From positions 186,001 through 250,000 of the forward strand of contig JAAVTG010000142.1 of assembly GCA_011947345.1 (NCBI GenBank): 64,000 nt of DNA, read 5' to 3'. Position 1 is the stretch's first letter. Each line of letters begins with the position of its first letter. Both the position numbers and the translations under genes were made by a program. Source of the stretch: Phytophthora quininea. Taxonomy: Eukaryota; Oomycota; Peronosporomycetes; Peronosporales; Peronosporaceae. Positions 54,850 to 64,000 of the stretch are shown in pieces. Below the pieces are notes generated by a model. It did not search any database. It was not told the DNA's origin and saw only the letters and a program-made list of their open reading frames with translations.

Positions 54850-55233
54850 ATGGGCCTCGCGTACCAGACAATCGGCATGATGGGGTCGTTCGTGATCGCC
54901 AGCTCGCTGGTGCCCCAAATGTACAAAGTGTACAAGACCAAGAGTGCCAAGGACATCTCGCTGCGCTTCCAGATCCTCTACATCTTCGGCATCGCGCTGA
55001 TCCTCGTGTACGGCTTTGGCGAGGGTTTGTGGCCGATTTACGTGCCGGCGTCCGTGGAGGAGCTCGCTGGAATCGTGATGCTCGGCATGAAGCTCTACTA
55101 TGACCACTGGGCCGTCAAGGAAAAGGTAGAGGGCCCCGATGTGAGCCCCGAGATCGAAATGGGCGCGTCGTCGCCCCTCACAACGAACGCGTCCAAGTTT
55201 AAGGCCCTCCAGTCCCCGCCGCCAGCACGATAA
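54850..55233 (+). CDS. SemiSWEET-type PQ-loop sugar transporter 1
   Basis: 127 residues, single exon. Three hydrophobic helices: TIGMMGSFVIASSLVPQMYK with the PQ motif, ILYIFGIALILVYGFGEGLW, and AGIVMLGMKLYYDHW. The MtN3/SemiSWEET pattern SLVPQxxKVYKTKSAKDISL is complete. SemiSWEETs are half-size SWEETs that form dimers and move sugars down their gradient. The C-terminal 40 residues are hydrophilic. The first of four related genes within 2 kb. Confidence 0.85.
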   Translation: MGLAYQTIGMMGSFVIASSLVPQMYKVYKTKSAKDISLRFQILYIFGIALILVYGFGEGLWPIYVPASVEELAGIVMLGMKLYYDHWAVKEKVEGPDVSPEIEMGASSPLTTNASKFKALQSPPPAR

Positions 55234-55395
55234 TTTATTATTGTAATAGCTCGCAGAAACATTGGTGAATGATCATTTGCCTGTCCTTGATAGGCCGCCA
55301 CAACGCCACTTCGTTCGTGTCACAAGGAGGTAGCCCCGAGGACCGCGGCTGGCAGGGCACTGCCATTTGCCAATCACTATCGGACCCAAGACACC

Positions 55396-55758
55396 ATGCT
55401 GGCCTACGACATCCTCGGACTCATCGGGTCGTTCATGATCTCCGCGTCGCTCGTTCCACAGATCCTCAAGATCTACAGGACGAAGAGCGCTAAGGATCTC
55501 AGTCGCAGCTTCCAGCTCCTGTACGTCGCCGGACTGATCCTGCTCGTCGTGTACGGCGTCGGTGAGTCTTTGTGGCCCATCTACATCCCCGTAGTCATCG
55601 AACTGGCGGGAGGTGTGACACTGCTGGTGATGAAGTTCATCTACGACGGGCGAGACGCTGTCATAACTGAGAAGGAACGCGTGGACGGAGGAGAGGTTGA
55701 TTTGGAAGCTGGCGCTCTCGAAGGCAGCACCTACAAGCTGGCACTTACGCCCAATTGA
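55396..55758 (+). CDS. SemiSWEET-type PQ-loop sugar transporter 2
   Basis: 120 residues from ATG 55396 (MLAYDILGLIGSF). Same three-helix fold: ASLVPQILKIYRTKSAKDLS, then LLYVAGLILLVVYGVGESLW and LAGGVTLLVMKFIYD. Acidic tail with a DLEAGALEG motif. It is in tandem with copy 1 (160 bp apart) and convergent with copy 3. Confidence 0.87.
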   Translation: MLAYDILGLIGSFMISASLVPQILKIYRTKSAKDLSRSFQLLYVAGLILLVVYGVGESLWPIYIPVVIELAGGVTLLVMKFIYDGRDAVITEKERVDGGEVDLEAGALEGSTYKLALTPN

Positions 55759-55806
55759 TGCAGGGAAGTGCTCGTAACTTGATGAAATAAACTCGTATCA
55801 ATTCGT

Positions 55807-56274
55807 CTAGTTCCTCAATTGATCGCTGCGGTAGCCCAACGACACAGCCGGCGCGACGCCGACTTCAACCTCATCACTGGCACCAGTGGCCTTGCTCAGC
55901 GCTTGCTTTCGGTTCTGCCAGTCGTAGTACAGCTTCATGCTGAACAGCACGAGTGCAGCGCACAACTCGATCGTCGCTGGGATGTACACGGGCCACAGCC
56001 AGCGCCCGAAGCCGTAGGCCACGATCATGGAGAGTCCCACCAAGTAGGTCAGCTGGAACGTGAGACTGATGTCCTTGGCGCTCTTGGTCCTGTACACCTT
56101 CAACATCTGCGGCACCAGCGACGCAGCCAGCAGCAGAGATCCCACAAGACCGAGGACTTGGTACGCTTCCCCATGGTTCACGTAGGCGAGAAGGTGTTTG
56201 TGAAGTGGATCGGCGCGGAGAACGAAGGGCAGACATCGATGGTATCCACTCAACAGCGATCGCTGCAATTGCAA
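55807..56274 (-). CDS. SemiSWEET-type PQ-loop sugar transporter 3
   Basis: 155 residues if started at ATG 56274; the first 35 residues are an unusual extension (LLSGYHRCLPFVLRADPL) that the paralogues lack, and the true start may be in an unseen upstream exon. Core: SLLLAASLVPQMLKVYRTKS, LTYLVGLSMIVAYGFGRWLW, CAALVLFSMKLYYDW. The Glu of GEGLW in the paralogues is Arg here (GRWLW). It lies on the opposite strand from the other three copies, with an acidic C-terminus (DEVEVG). Confidence 0.83.
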   Translation of the reverse strand: MQLQRSLLSGYHRCLPFVLRADPLHKHLLAYVNHGEAYQVLGLVGSLLLAASLVPQMLKVYRTKSAKDISLTFQLTYLVGLSMIVAYGFGRWLWPVYIPATIELCAALVLFSMKLYYDWQNRKQALSKATGASDEVEVGVAPAVSLGYRSDQLRN

Positions 56275-56384
56275 ATGATAGGAAGTGCGATCTCTGCGAG
56301 TAACACGAAGTCGTCTGTTGTGCGGCGAAGCTCAGCCACTCTAGGACAAGGCCCGCCGCCCGGAAGAACTCGTTGCAATACACA

Positions 56385-56756
56385 ATGACAGGAATGGAGA
56401 CATTTTACGATACGCTGGGGCTCGTCGGATCCTTCCTCGTCTCAGCAGCGCTGGTGCCTCAGATCCTCAAGGTGTATCGCTCCAAGAGCGCCCAGGACAT
56501 CAGTAAGGCCTTCCAGTCCGTGTTCGCTCTAGGCGTCTTGTGCATCACCATCTACGGGCTCGGCGAAGGTTTATGGCCCATTTGGATCCCGTCGACACTC
56601 GAACTGCTCGCGGGAATCGTCCTGCTCGTGATGAAGCACTACTACGACTGGTGCGACGCCAAGCGCGAGGAGCAACACGCTCGTGAGGCTGTTGCCGCCG
56701 AAGAGGCAAGCGGGTCGCCGTCCCAATACCAAGAAAGTATCTCTCCACGTCAATAA
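56385..56756 (+). CDS. SemiSWEET-type PQ-loop sugar transporter 4
   Basis: 123 residues from MTGMETFYDTLG (ATG 56385; 56373 and 56394 are alternatives). Core: SFLVSAALVPQILKVYRSKS, FALGVLCITIYGLGEGLW and LAGIVLLVMKHYYDW. The hydrophilic Ala/Glu-rich tail ends SPRQ. Divergent from copy 3, about 110 bp between starts. Confidence 0.87.
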   Translation: MTGMETFYDTLGLVGSFLVSAALVPQILKVYRSKSAQDISKAFQSVFALGVLCITIYGLGEGLWPIWIPSTLELLAGIVLLVMKHYYDWCDAKREEQHAREAVAAEEASGSPSQYQESISPRQ

Positions 56757-57103
56757 AATTGACTTTGATCTTGCTTCTTAACCGCTTCGCTGTTGGCTTT
56801 TGATGAACGGGGACTGCAAACGAACTGGAAGTGAGCCCGATCTCCACCAGTTTCTTCCACAGAGTCTGCTGATAAACCCCCACGCTTGCCTGACGTGCCG
56901 TCACGCCGATCGCGGCCTGCGGGCGTCACCATTCTCCCTTCATCACAAGGCTATGACAGTTCAAATCTATTTTCTGGTAGTCTTCAAAATTTTGAAACCT
57001 TGCTAAAATTCTAAGGCGCCAGACGCAACACGCACCACCAGCGCCAAGGTATCCTCCTCCGCCGCAGCGCCACCCGCCCGAGCCAACTGCCACGTGATCC
57101 GCC
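56757..57103. other. Intergenic region before the DFRP1 gene
   Basis: About 350 bp between SemiSWEET 4 and the next ATG. Short frames only, no conserved sequence, no clear initiator. An AT-richer stretch lies at 56955-57010. Confidence 0.4.
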
Positions 57104-58505
57104 ATGCCGCCGAAGAAGAAGGGAGGAGGCCCATCCAAGAAGTCCGTGGAGAAGCAGAAGGACAAGATCGTGGAGGACAAGACCTTCGGCCTCAAGAACA
57201 AGAACAAAAGCAAGAACGTGCAGAAGTACATCCAGGAGGTGACCAAGCAGGTCAAAGGCGGCAATACGCGCGCCGACCGCCTCAAGGAGCAGGAGGCCAG
57301 TCGTAAGAAGCAGGCCAAAGCTGAGGCGGAGAACTTCAAGAGTCTGTTTGCCGCCGCCATTACGCAGCCCAAGGTGGAACAGAGGACTTTGTAGCAGACA
57401 GGAAAATGCGTTGGTACTGACGCAGCAATTGGTGTGTACTATTTTATATGGCAGGTCCCGCCTGGAACGGATCCCAAGTCAGTGCTGTGCGCGTTCTTCA
57501 AGGCCGGCGTATGCACCAAGGTAGGTTTGGTGCAGCTTTCTCCAGTGTATTTTTTGCTGACAGCGATATTTGTCATACTCGGTGCAGGGTAATCGATGTA
57601 AGTTCTCGCACGATTTAAACGTGGGAAAGAAAGCAGCGAAAATCGACTTGTACACGGATACACGTACCGAGAAAGAAGCAGGTATGTTGGTGCGTTTTTG
57701 CTATCGTTTGGTTTGTACTAAATCAGTGATGTTCGATCAGACAAAATCGACTCCTGGGATCAGGAGAAACTGGAGAAGGTTGTCAACGAAAAGCACCACG
57801 AGAAAAACACCAAGCAGACGGAGATTGTGAGTGCGTTGCGGCATTGGCATGAGTTGTTGCTGATGTCATTTTATCTTGTAAACACGGTGTAGGTCTGCAA
57901 GCACTTTTGGATGCTATTGAGAAGTCACTATACGGATGGTTCTGGGTGTGTCCAAACGGCGGAGCGTCGTGCAAGTACCGTCATGCACTACCACCTGGAT
58001 ACGTGTTCAAGTCCAAGAAGGACCGCGAACTTGAAAGGAGTAACAAGGTGGCCGAGATCTCGATCGAGGAAATCATCGAGCAGCAGCGTGCCAAGTTAGG
58101 TCCCAATGGAGGTACTCCGGTCACAGCCGAGTCTCTGGCAAAGTGGAAGGCTGAGAAGGTTGCCCGTAAGAAGGCTGAGGAGGCCAAGCGGTTGAAGGAG
58201 GAGGCGAAGAAGGGCGTGGGCCGTGGATTGAGTACGTTATTTATGCTTTCATTCCGGTTTGACACACTGTGTTGCTCACGTTGCCGGTTTGTCTCCTATC
58301 AGTGAGTGGTCGTGCCCTGTTCACATTCGATCCGTCGTTGTTCCGTGATGACGCGGATGCCGATGACGAGGCGTACTCGGTTCACAGCGAAGAGAGCGAC
58401 GACGAAGAAGAGAAACCTGCTCCTGCCGTGGATGCGGCGGCAGCGGTGATGGACAAGAGTCTGTATCTGCAAGATGTGGATGATCTCGATTCGTTGAAAA
58501 AGTGA
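57104..58505 (+). CDS. DFRP1/ZC3H15 (Tma46-like) CCCH zinc-finger protein
   Basis: Six exons (57104-57373, 57455-57520, 57588-57681, 57741-57826, 57893-58231, 58303-58505) and one -1 repair at 57905-57908 give about 352 residues. It begins [14 protein letters not shown], basic and ribosome-associated in type. Two CCCH fingers follow: C-x7-C-x5-C-x3-H ([19 protein letters not shown], across an intron) and a second ending [20 protein letters not shown]. After them come a Lys-rich helix ([25 protein letters not shown]) and an acidic C-terminus ([15 protein letters not shown]). In yeast and animals this protein binds and stabilises the GTPase DRG1/Rbg1 on translating ribosomes. It has the most introns in the window. 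Confidence 0.9.
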
Positions 58506-58753
58506 GCCTCGCCTGGACCGCGAGCACAGCGAAAGGTCCTCAAGGCCCCTTCAGTGCTAAGCACAAGAACGCTTGCTTTTCGTAGAGCGATGATTCCCAA
58601 GTGGAATATGGGGGATCTTGTGTATGGCCCGAGAATTCATTGTCCTGTAGTCATGGGATTAGAAGAGGCTGAAGGTCGTGGAATATACGAGTCGGAGTTT
58701 CCGAGGACACTTTTCGCGCTGGCAAGCGATGTTCCTGTTACTAGCGATCACTG

Positions 58754-59325
58754 CTAGTTCATGACCCCATCTTCATTGCCACTAACTGGCTGTTCTCCGT
58801 GCGCCTCGTGGCCTGCTTCTCCAAACGTGAGGATTGTGGAGCTGGCATTTTTCAGCCGCCCAACGATGTGCTGGGATCGCTGTAGAAGCAAAAACAACCA
58901 GAGCTCAGTGCTACAGACAGAAATCCACCAGGACACAACGCACCACTTCTTGCATGCGATGCAGCTCGTCCATGCCAGCTTGGATCGTAGCACTTTCGTC
59001 CTCCAGCATGCTGCCCCAGCCCCACATTCAGAAGACGGACACTACCCATTCTCGCAGAGCACGTACCTGTGCTTATTCATGAAATGCTTCACGGTCTTTG
59101 TCAGCTACAGACGGAATACGTTGTCTCCCTTCGTCAGCAATGCAGCACTTCGCCACGCAATAGTAACCTGCCCACCTGCGAGAGCATGTGCTTCAGGTCG
59201 ACGGGCTCCTGCTCCGTCGTCTGCGTTTGCTCCTCCTGCGTCTCCTGCGGCGAGAGCTGCGACGGCTCGTCCTCCATGTCCGGGCTCGCCTCCATCTTAC
59301 GCGCTCTACCTCTCGTTACAGGCAT
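58754..59325 (-). CDS. Small coiled-coil protein, four exons
   Basis: Exons 59325-59176, 59104-59067, 59010-58944 and 58879-58754 all have GT-AG borders and stay in frame for 126 residues. Start MPVTRGRARKMEASPDM, acidic/Gln-rich (PQETQEEQTQTTEQE), then a helix across exons 1-3 (LKHMLSQ, LTKTVKHFMNKH, ESATIQAGMDELHRMQEV) and exon 4 (RSQHIVGRLKNASSTILTF). The heptad-like pattern suggests a coiled-coil subunit of a larger complex, but I cannot name it. It is divergent from STT3; the two starts are about 110 bp apart. Confidence 0.6.
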
Positions 59326-59417
59326 CTTTCTTTCTCTCGCCAACAGCTTTTGATGCGGAACGGAGTGATGGTCACTTCAACCTCATGATAGATAGAAGGT
59401 ATGCAATACAGCAGGGC

Positions 59418-59426
59418 TCATTTTCG
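59418..59426 (+). promoter_or_regulatory. Initiator-like element just before STT3
   Basis: TCATTTTCG within GGCTCATTTTCGACGTC, seven bases before the ATG at 59433. Matches the oomycete initiator form; a very short 5' UTR would follow. Confidence 0.4.
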
Positions 59427-59432
59427 ACGTCA

Positions 59433-61831
59433 ATGCAGCCGCTGACAACGAGCGTGCTGCTGGTGCTCATCTGCGCGCTGAGCGTCGCCATCCGCCTCTT
59501 CCCGGTGGTCGTCTGGGGAAGCGTACGTGTCCTTCCCCCCTTCTGAACGCCCTCTCATGCTCCTACTGCACTCCCTAACAGGTCATCCATGAGTTCGACC
59601 CGCAGTTCAACTTCCGCGTGACCAAATTCTTGGCCCAGCATGGCGCCTACGAGCTGCTGGACTGGTTCGACAACCGCGCATGGTATCCTCTTGGTCGTGT
59701 AGTTGGCACCACCGTCTACCCTGGACTTATGGCCGCCGCTGCGGACTCCAGTGGCTGCTGCAGAAGGCGCTGACACCCATAGCCATTCGCCACGCCTGCG
59801 TCTTCCTGGCGCCGCTGTTCGCCGCCTTGGCTTGCCTGGCGCAGTTCCTACTGACGAAAGAGGTGACTGGGGACACGGTGACGGCGCTGCTTTCTGCTGC
59901 GCTGCTGAGTGTGTCCCCGCGTATATTTCCCGTTCTACTGCTGGGTCTTTTGACAACGAAGGCGTCGCTATCTTTCTGCTGATCTTCACCTTCTTTCTGT
60001 GGGTGAGAGCGGTCAGGACGGGAGCCATGTTCTGGGCAGCGCTGGCTGCACTGTCGTATTTTAGCATGGCACTGTCCTGGGGAGGATACGTGTTCATTAT
60101 CAATATTGTGCCGATCCACGTGCTGGTATTGGTGCTGTCAGGACACTACTCGGCAAAGCTGTATGTGGCGTACTCGACGTTTTACCCGCTAGCTACGCTG
60201 GGAGCCATGCAAGTACCGTTTATTGGCTTTAATGCGGTGCTGAAAGGAGAGAGTGCGGGTTCTCACGGAGTATTTGCGCTGTTGCAAGGTCAGTTGAAGG
60301 AGAGCATATATGTGTGATTCGGTGCGACTAATTTGCTGCCCATGGACAGCTTACGCATTCCTGCAGTGGATATCTACGCAACTGTCGAAGGATCATTTTG
60401 CCCGGCTTCTTCGGGCGTGCGTGCGTGCTGGTGCAGCTAGCATTGGCGGCGGCTTTATACTTGCGATTTTGCTCGGAAAGTTGCAATGGAGCGGTAGAAG
60501 TCTAACGCTGTTGGACCCGACATACGCGTCCAAGTATATTCCGATCATCGCGTCGGTGGGGAGCACCAGCCAACGGTGTGGTCGGCATTCTACTTTTCCC
60601 TCGGACCGGCAATGCTGTTTATTCCGTTGGGGGTGTTTTACTCGTTCCAGAAGCTGGACTCTGCCTTCCTCTTCATGATTGTCTACAGCACGTTCGCATT
60701 CTACTTTTCGGGCATCATGGTCCGTTTGCTACTTACATTAGCACCAGCTGCCTGCTACTTGTCTGCAGTTGGTGCGTCGGGTTTCATGCGTAAAATTGTG
60801 GGAATCACACGCACAGCTTCAGCTGAAGGAAAAGAGCCACAGAAACAAGAGAGTGAAGCGGCCGGAACGGCGACAACTGCAACGAAAGCTCTTGATGAAG
60901 AGATTGAGGACCCACAAAGGTCCCACATTGGTGACATCTTCTCAGCTATCGCTGCCGCGTTGAAATTTCGAGCAAATCCATCCGTTAACAAGGATACTGG
61001 AGAGAAGGCCAAGGTTCCGAAGGCGCTCCAATTGCTTGTTTTTGCTTGCGGGGTAAGTTTTACTGCTTATTCAGGCGTCTAGACGTCTAACTGACACCTT
61101 ATTTTGCTGTCCTTGTGCAGTTGCTGCTTGTTATCCACGCTCGACACGCTGGTAATGTTGCCAAGAAAGTGTACTCGTCAACTTCCCTGGTATTTGAGAA
61201 AATGAACGTGACAACAAGACAAAAGGACCTTCATGATGATTACCGGGAAGCTTTTGCGTGGTTGCGGGACAATACTCCTGAAGATGCTAAGATATTGAGC
61301 TGGTGGGATTACGGATACCAGATCACCACGCTCGCGAATCGCACGGTGCTTGTGGACAATAACACGTGGAACAACACGCACATTGCCACCGTTGGACGCG
61401 TGCTGACTTCACGTGAAGAAGACGCCCTCCCGATTTTGAGGAGTCTGGATGTGGACTACGTGTTCTTGCTCTTTGGGGGCAAAGTTGGCATGCCTGGTGA
61501 CGATCTTGACAAACTGCCGTGGATCGTCAAGATCTCGCAAGGTGTGTTTCCTGACGACATTATTGAATCGGAATTCCAAGTGAATGGGCGGTACGTGTTT
61601 CATGAGAACGCAACGCTCGCGATGACGGAAAGCGTGTTGTACAAGCTCAGCTACTTTGAGTTCAACCAAGTGGAAAATGCTCCAGTGCACGAGGGAGAGC
61701 AGCTCGTTCCTGGCTGGGATATGAACCGCCGTTGTAAGATCCCAGCCCATGCCATAGACCTCCAGGATTTTGAGCACGTGTTCACTTCCGACGCGTGGAT
61801 GGTTCGCATCTATCGGGTCAAATCCCGGTAA
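59433..61831 (+). CDS. STT3: Oligosaccharyltransferase catalytic subunit STT3
   Basis: Exons 59433-59522, 59582-60288, 60350-61052 and 61121-61831 plus -1 repairs at 59743-59744, 59915-59918 and 60558-60561 give about 737 residues. The first external loop has [14 protein letters not shown] (the D-x-D-like metal site) and WYPLGR; later [12 protein letters not shown] (second acidic site), [10 protein letters not shown] (the SVSEHQP loop), and the hallmark [20 protein letters not shown] before the C-terminal lumenal domain with DNNTWNN. A DK-type motif lies at about residue 590-600. STT3 transfers the lipid-linked oligosaccharide to Asn-x-Ser/Thr sites in the ER. About 12 hydrophobic helices. 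A charged insert ([14 protein letters not shown]) falls between membrane segments. Confidence 0.93.
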
Positions 61832-62441
61832 AAGCCAGTAAGTTTTGAAAGTGGTTGGCTGCGACTTAGTCAGCAAACTCAGTTTGTTGAATTGTCCTGC
61901 GATGCATCACTGTAATCGCAAAGCAGACTTGCTTGGCGTTCGTGATGATATTGAGATAGGACTCACACTAACACGCAGAGGATTAATATTCATCACTGAT
62001 GACTGCAATGAACATTCGGGAACACGATAAGAGTTAAAAATTAAACAACGGAAGCAGCGCTCGGAGATGCTACAGGCGCGAGCAAAGCACACTACGCTAT
62101 TGCGCGATTTGCTACCCCCGCTGTCCAGGGTCACCTGTTCGCCCTGCTGCTCGCTCCCTCCCGACCCAACCAAATCAAATCTACCATTCTCTGTCGTCCC
62201 TCGGCCCCAGCATCCACAACGCAAGACATCCCCCAGCCTTCCCGTCCTCATTCCTGTCGCTCGCTCCCCAAAACGGCGCTGTTTGTCTGTCGTGCCGTTG
62301 GGGAATCGCTCAGAGCACTTCGATCCGTGTTACTGAGTCACACCCACGTCAGCGCAAAAGCGTCAGGGCGGAAGAACGATCACAGTTTCCTGATAGAGAG
62401 CAGCGCTGCACCTGGTTGGAGTCGATGGGTTTGTGTGCTGG
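61832..62441. other. Convergent 3' intergenic region
   Basis: About 600 bp between the stop codons of STT3 and the TKL kinase. Contains C/T-rich stretches (62120-62290) and no supported gene. The kinase frame that stays open to 62363 before repair is a shifted reading. Confidence 0.45.
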
Positions 62442-63529
62442 CTAAGACATCGCCTGTAGCTGCACTCGAGCGTCGTTGAGCATCTGCACCACCGACTCGC
62501 TGTCCGGACGCAGTGCCGGGTCGAACTGCAGACACGCGCGTGCGATGCGCAGAATGACATCCGGGCAGTCGGGTGCAAAACTTGGTCGCAGCTCGCCCTT
62601 GGCCACCTTGATGACGATGGCCATGTCGGGGCGCCGCCTGCGCCCGTCTTGCTGCTCTTCTCCTCGAACGGGATCTCGCGCGTGTCCAGCTCGCTCAGCA
62701 CGACACCGAATGAGTACACGTCGGCCTGCTCACTGTAGTTGTCCCCCAGCATCACTTCCGGTGCCGTCCAGCGCACCGTGCCGACGCCTGCCGTCAGCGT
62801 CTCCTCGTACGTGCGGTTGCGACTCAATCCAAAGTCGCTGAGCTTGGCCACCATGCTCGTGTTGAGCAGCACGTTGCGGGACTTGAGGTCTCGGTGGATG
62901 ATCTTGGGCGAGCGCGAGTGCATGTAGGCCAGCGCCTCGGCGATGTCGATGGCGATGCTGATCTTCTCCTTCTTCCAGCTCAGGTCGATCTTGCGGGTCT
63001 CCAGCAGCGTGCGCACGTCTCCGCCGTCCATGTACTCGGAGACGCCGCCCAGGTCCTTCTTGTTGGTCCACGTGCAGCCGATAAAGCGCACGATCTTGGG
63101 GTGGGACAGCCTCGACATGGTTTCGATCTCGCGGGAGAACGAGATGGCCTCGTCCTCGCCGTCGATCATGCGCTTGACGGCCACGGGCTGGCCGTGGTAG
63201 TGGCCCAGCCAGACCACACCGAAGGCTCCGCTCGAGACCTTGCGGGTCAGCAGCACCTCGCTCTCGTCCAGTCGGAACTTGACCAGCTCCGGGAAGCAGT
63301 TGTCTGAGTCGGCGCGGTTGCCGGTGCTTGAGGCGCCCGGGTTGAAGCGGCCGCCGCCGTTGCGCTGCTGTTGCTGCTGCTGCTGGGCTGGCGCGCGACG
63401 CGGCTGGTGCGCCGAGAAGCCGCCGTTGTCCACGTTGCGCGAGAGGTCCGTGTAGTTGGGCTCGTTGTAGCTGCGGCCGGTCTGCGGCGCCTGCGGAGAG
63501 CGCGCGGGCTTGCTGCTCATGCACCCCAT
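62442..63529 (-). CDS. RAF/TKL-like protein kinase, predicted N-myristoylated and palmitoylated
   Basis: About 362 residues after one -1 repair at 62628-62631; without it the frame runs on to 62363 and loses the end of the kinase domain. It starts MGCMSSKP (ATG 63529), a classic dual-acylation signal. A Gln/Arg/Asn-rich linker of about 65 residues includes a Gln run. The kinase domain has VSSGAFGVVWLG, VAVKRM, HRDLKSRNVLL, SDFGLSRN, GTVRWTAPEV and VYSFGVVLSELDT; after repair it ends LRPSFAPDCPDVILRIARAC and LQFDPALRPDSESVV. The form TAPEV and K-S-R-N point to the tyrosine-kinase-like group that is expanded in oomycetes. It would act at the plasma membrane. Confidence 0.9.
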
Positions 63530-63567
63530 GGCGTTCGGACGAGGAGGGGGCTTATAACGAGCGAGTA

Positions 63568-63576
63568 GGAAAATGA
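63568..63576 (-). promoter_or_regulatory. Initiator-like element upstream of the TKL kinase
   Basis: On the minus strand TCATTTTCC, inside GTTCATTTTCCTACTC, 39-47 bp before the ATG at 63529. Same nine-base form as at STT3 and PAPS reductase. Confidence 0.45.
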
Positions 63577-63775
63577 ACGACTGCGTGTGCCTGGCGCGGT
63601 AGGCTTCTCTCTGTACGAACTGGCTATTGCAGTATATTAACTCGGCGAAGGGTTCAATTTGTACCGCACTGCTGGTACGCATACAAACGCGTAGTGAAAG
63701 CGCCGGCTGGATTTACACCGTGGGGCAAATGGGGCTGCCACCAACTGCTGGAATTTCTCATCGTGGAGACCGAAA

Positions 63776-63892
63776 ATGGTCGCCCCGCAAGGGCTGCGCT
63801 CTGCCGTGAGTAACATCATGCTAGCGGTGGCCGAGGCAATCCCCGTCAAGTGGCCGGGAGGTTTCATCAAGACCATGGAGGAAGCAAGGTAG
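63776..63892 (+). CDS. Possible small ORF or first exon at the right edge
   Basis: ATG 63776 opens 38 codons (MVAPQGLRSAVSN, then an amphipathic AVAEAIPVKWPGG) and stops at 63890-63892. The stop overlaps a GTAGTA that could be a splice donor (63889), so it may be exon 1 of a gene running off the window. It is divergent from the TKL kinase. No family recognised. Confidence 0.3.
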   Translation: MVAPQGLRSAVSNIMLAVAEAIPVKWPGGFIKTMEEAR

Positions 63893-64000
63893 TACTACTA
63901 GTAGCCCGTCCACAATGGAGCGTCGGGCACACATCAAAAGTGACTTTTGCTGCGGTAGATAGGATAGAACACTCGTCTCGCGCCTTTGTTACGTAGAGAC

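Noticed and set aside
54850..56756. One full-length SWEET split by sequencing errors
   Set aside because: Each copy has its own start, three helices and a hydrophilic tail with a stop; copy 3 is on the other strand.

Overview
The window is nuclear DNA of a eukaryote with a compact genome, most likely an oomycete (Phytophthora/Pythium-type). The reasons are: about 33 genes in 64 kb, on both strands and often only 30-300 bp apart; few short GT-AG introns (about 57-90 nt); a TCATTTTC[C/G] initiator-like motif just upstream of several start codons; eukaryotic SemiSWEET sugar transporters; several flagellar (zoospore) proteins; and N-acylated protein kinases. No viral, plasmid, CRISPR or transposon structure was recognised.

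Layout. 0-3.6 kb: the first residues of a secreted protein leaving the left edge, an RBR E3 ubiquitin ligase, a secreted protein, and an enoyl-ACP reductase. 3.7-13.0 kb is a chromatin block: a JmjC oxygenase that probably continues into a double Tudor-knot protein, a PWWP-JAMM deubiquitinase, and a Tudor-like/TFIIS-N-terminal-domain protein. 13.2-16.1 kb: an Lsm protein resembling NatC subunit NAA38 and a PH-RhoGAP protein. 16.2-21.6 kb: two ferric-reductase/NADPH-oxidase paralogues with tracts of near-identity. 21.9-30.6 kb: a RIOK3-like kinase lacking its catalytic Asp, an amino-acid permease, an STK16-like kinase, an ankyrin-repeat protein, and a drug/metabolite-type transporter. 30.6-41.7 kb: an EF-hand/WD40 protein, a sestrin, a DNAI7/CASC1 axonemal dynein subunit, and a PAPS reductase-glutaredoxin fusion. 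41.9-46.8 kb: unrecognised genes. 46.8-54.3 kb: one enormous gene for about 2,440 residues with 11 tandem three-EF-hand modules. 54.8-56.8 kb: four SemiSWEET genes. 57.1-63.5 kb: DFRP1/ZC3H15, a small coiled-coil protein, the oligosaccharyltransferase catalytic subunit STT3, and a RAF/TKL-like kinase.

A technical point governs the whole annotation. Many conserved genes are broken into overlapping reading frames. Nearly every break is a -1 shift located at a short homopolymer, and adding one base there restores an ordinary family sequence. I therefore read these genes as intact, with homopolymer bases dropped from the consensus, and each entry gives the position of its shifts. Summed exon lengths plus the inferred missing bases come out divisible by three for each reconstructed gene. 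This is a bookkeeping check that the shifts and exons were counted consistently; it does not prove the cause.

Together the genes suggest three local themes: chromatin and transcription at 3.7-13 kb, membrane redox enzymes at 16-22 kb, and calcium/flagellum-linked proteins spread over 30-54 kb beside a sugar-transporter cluster.
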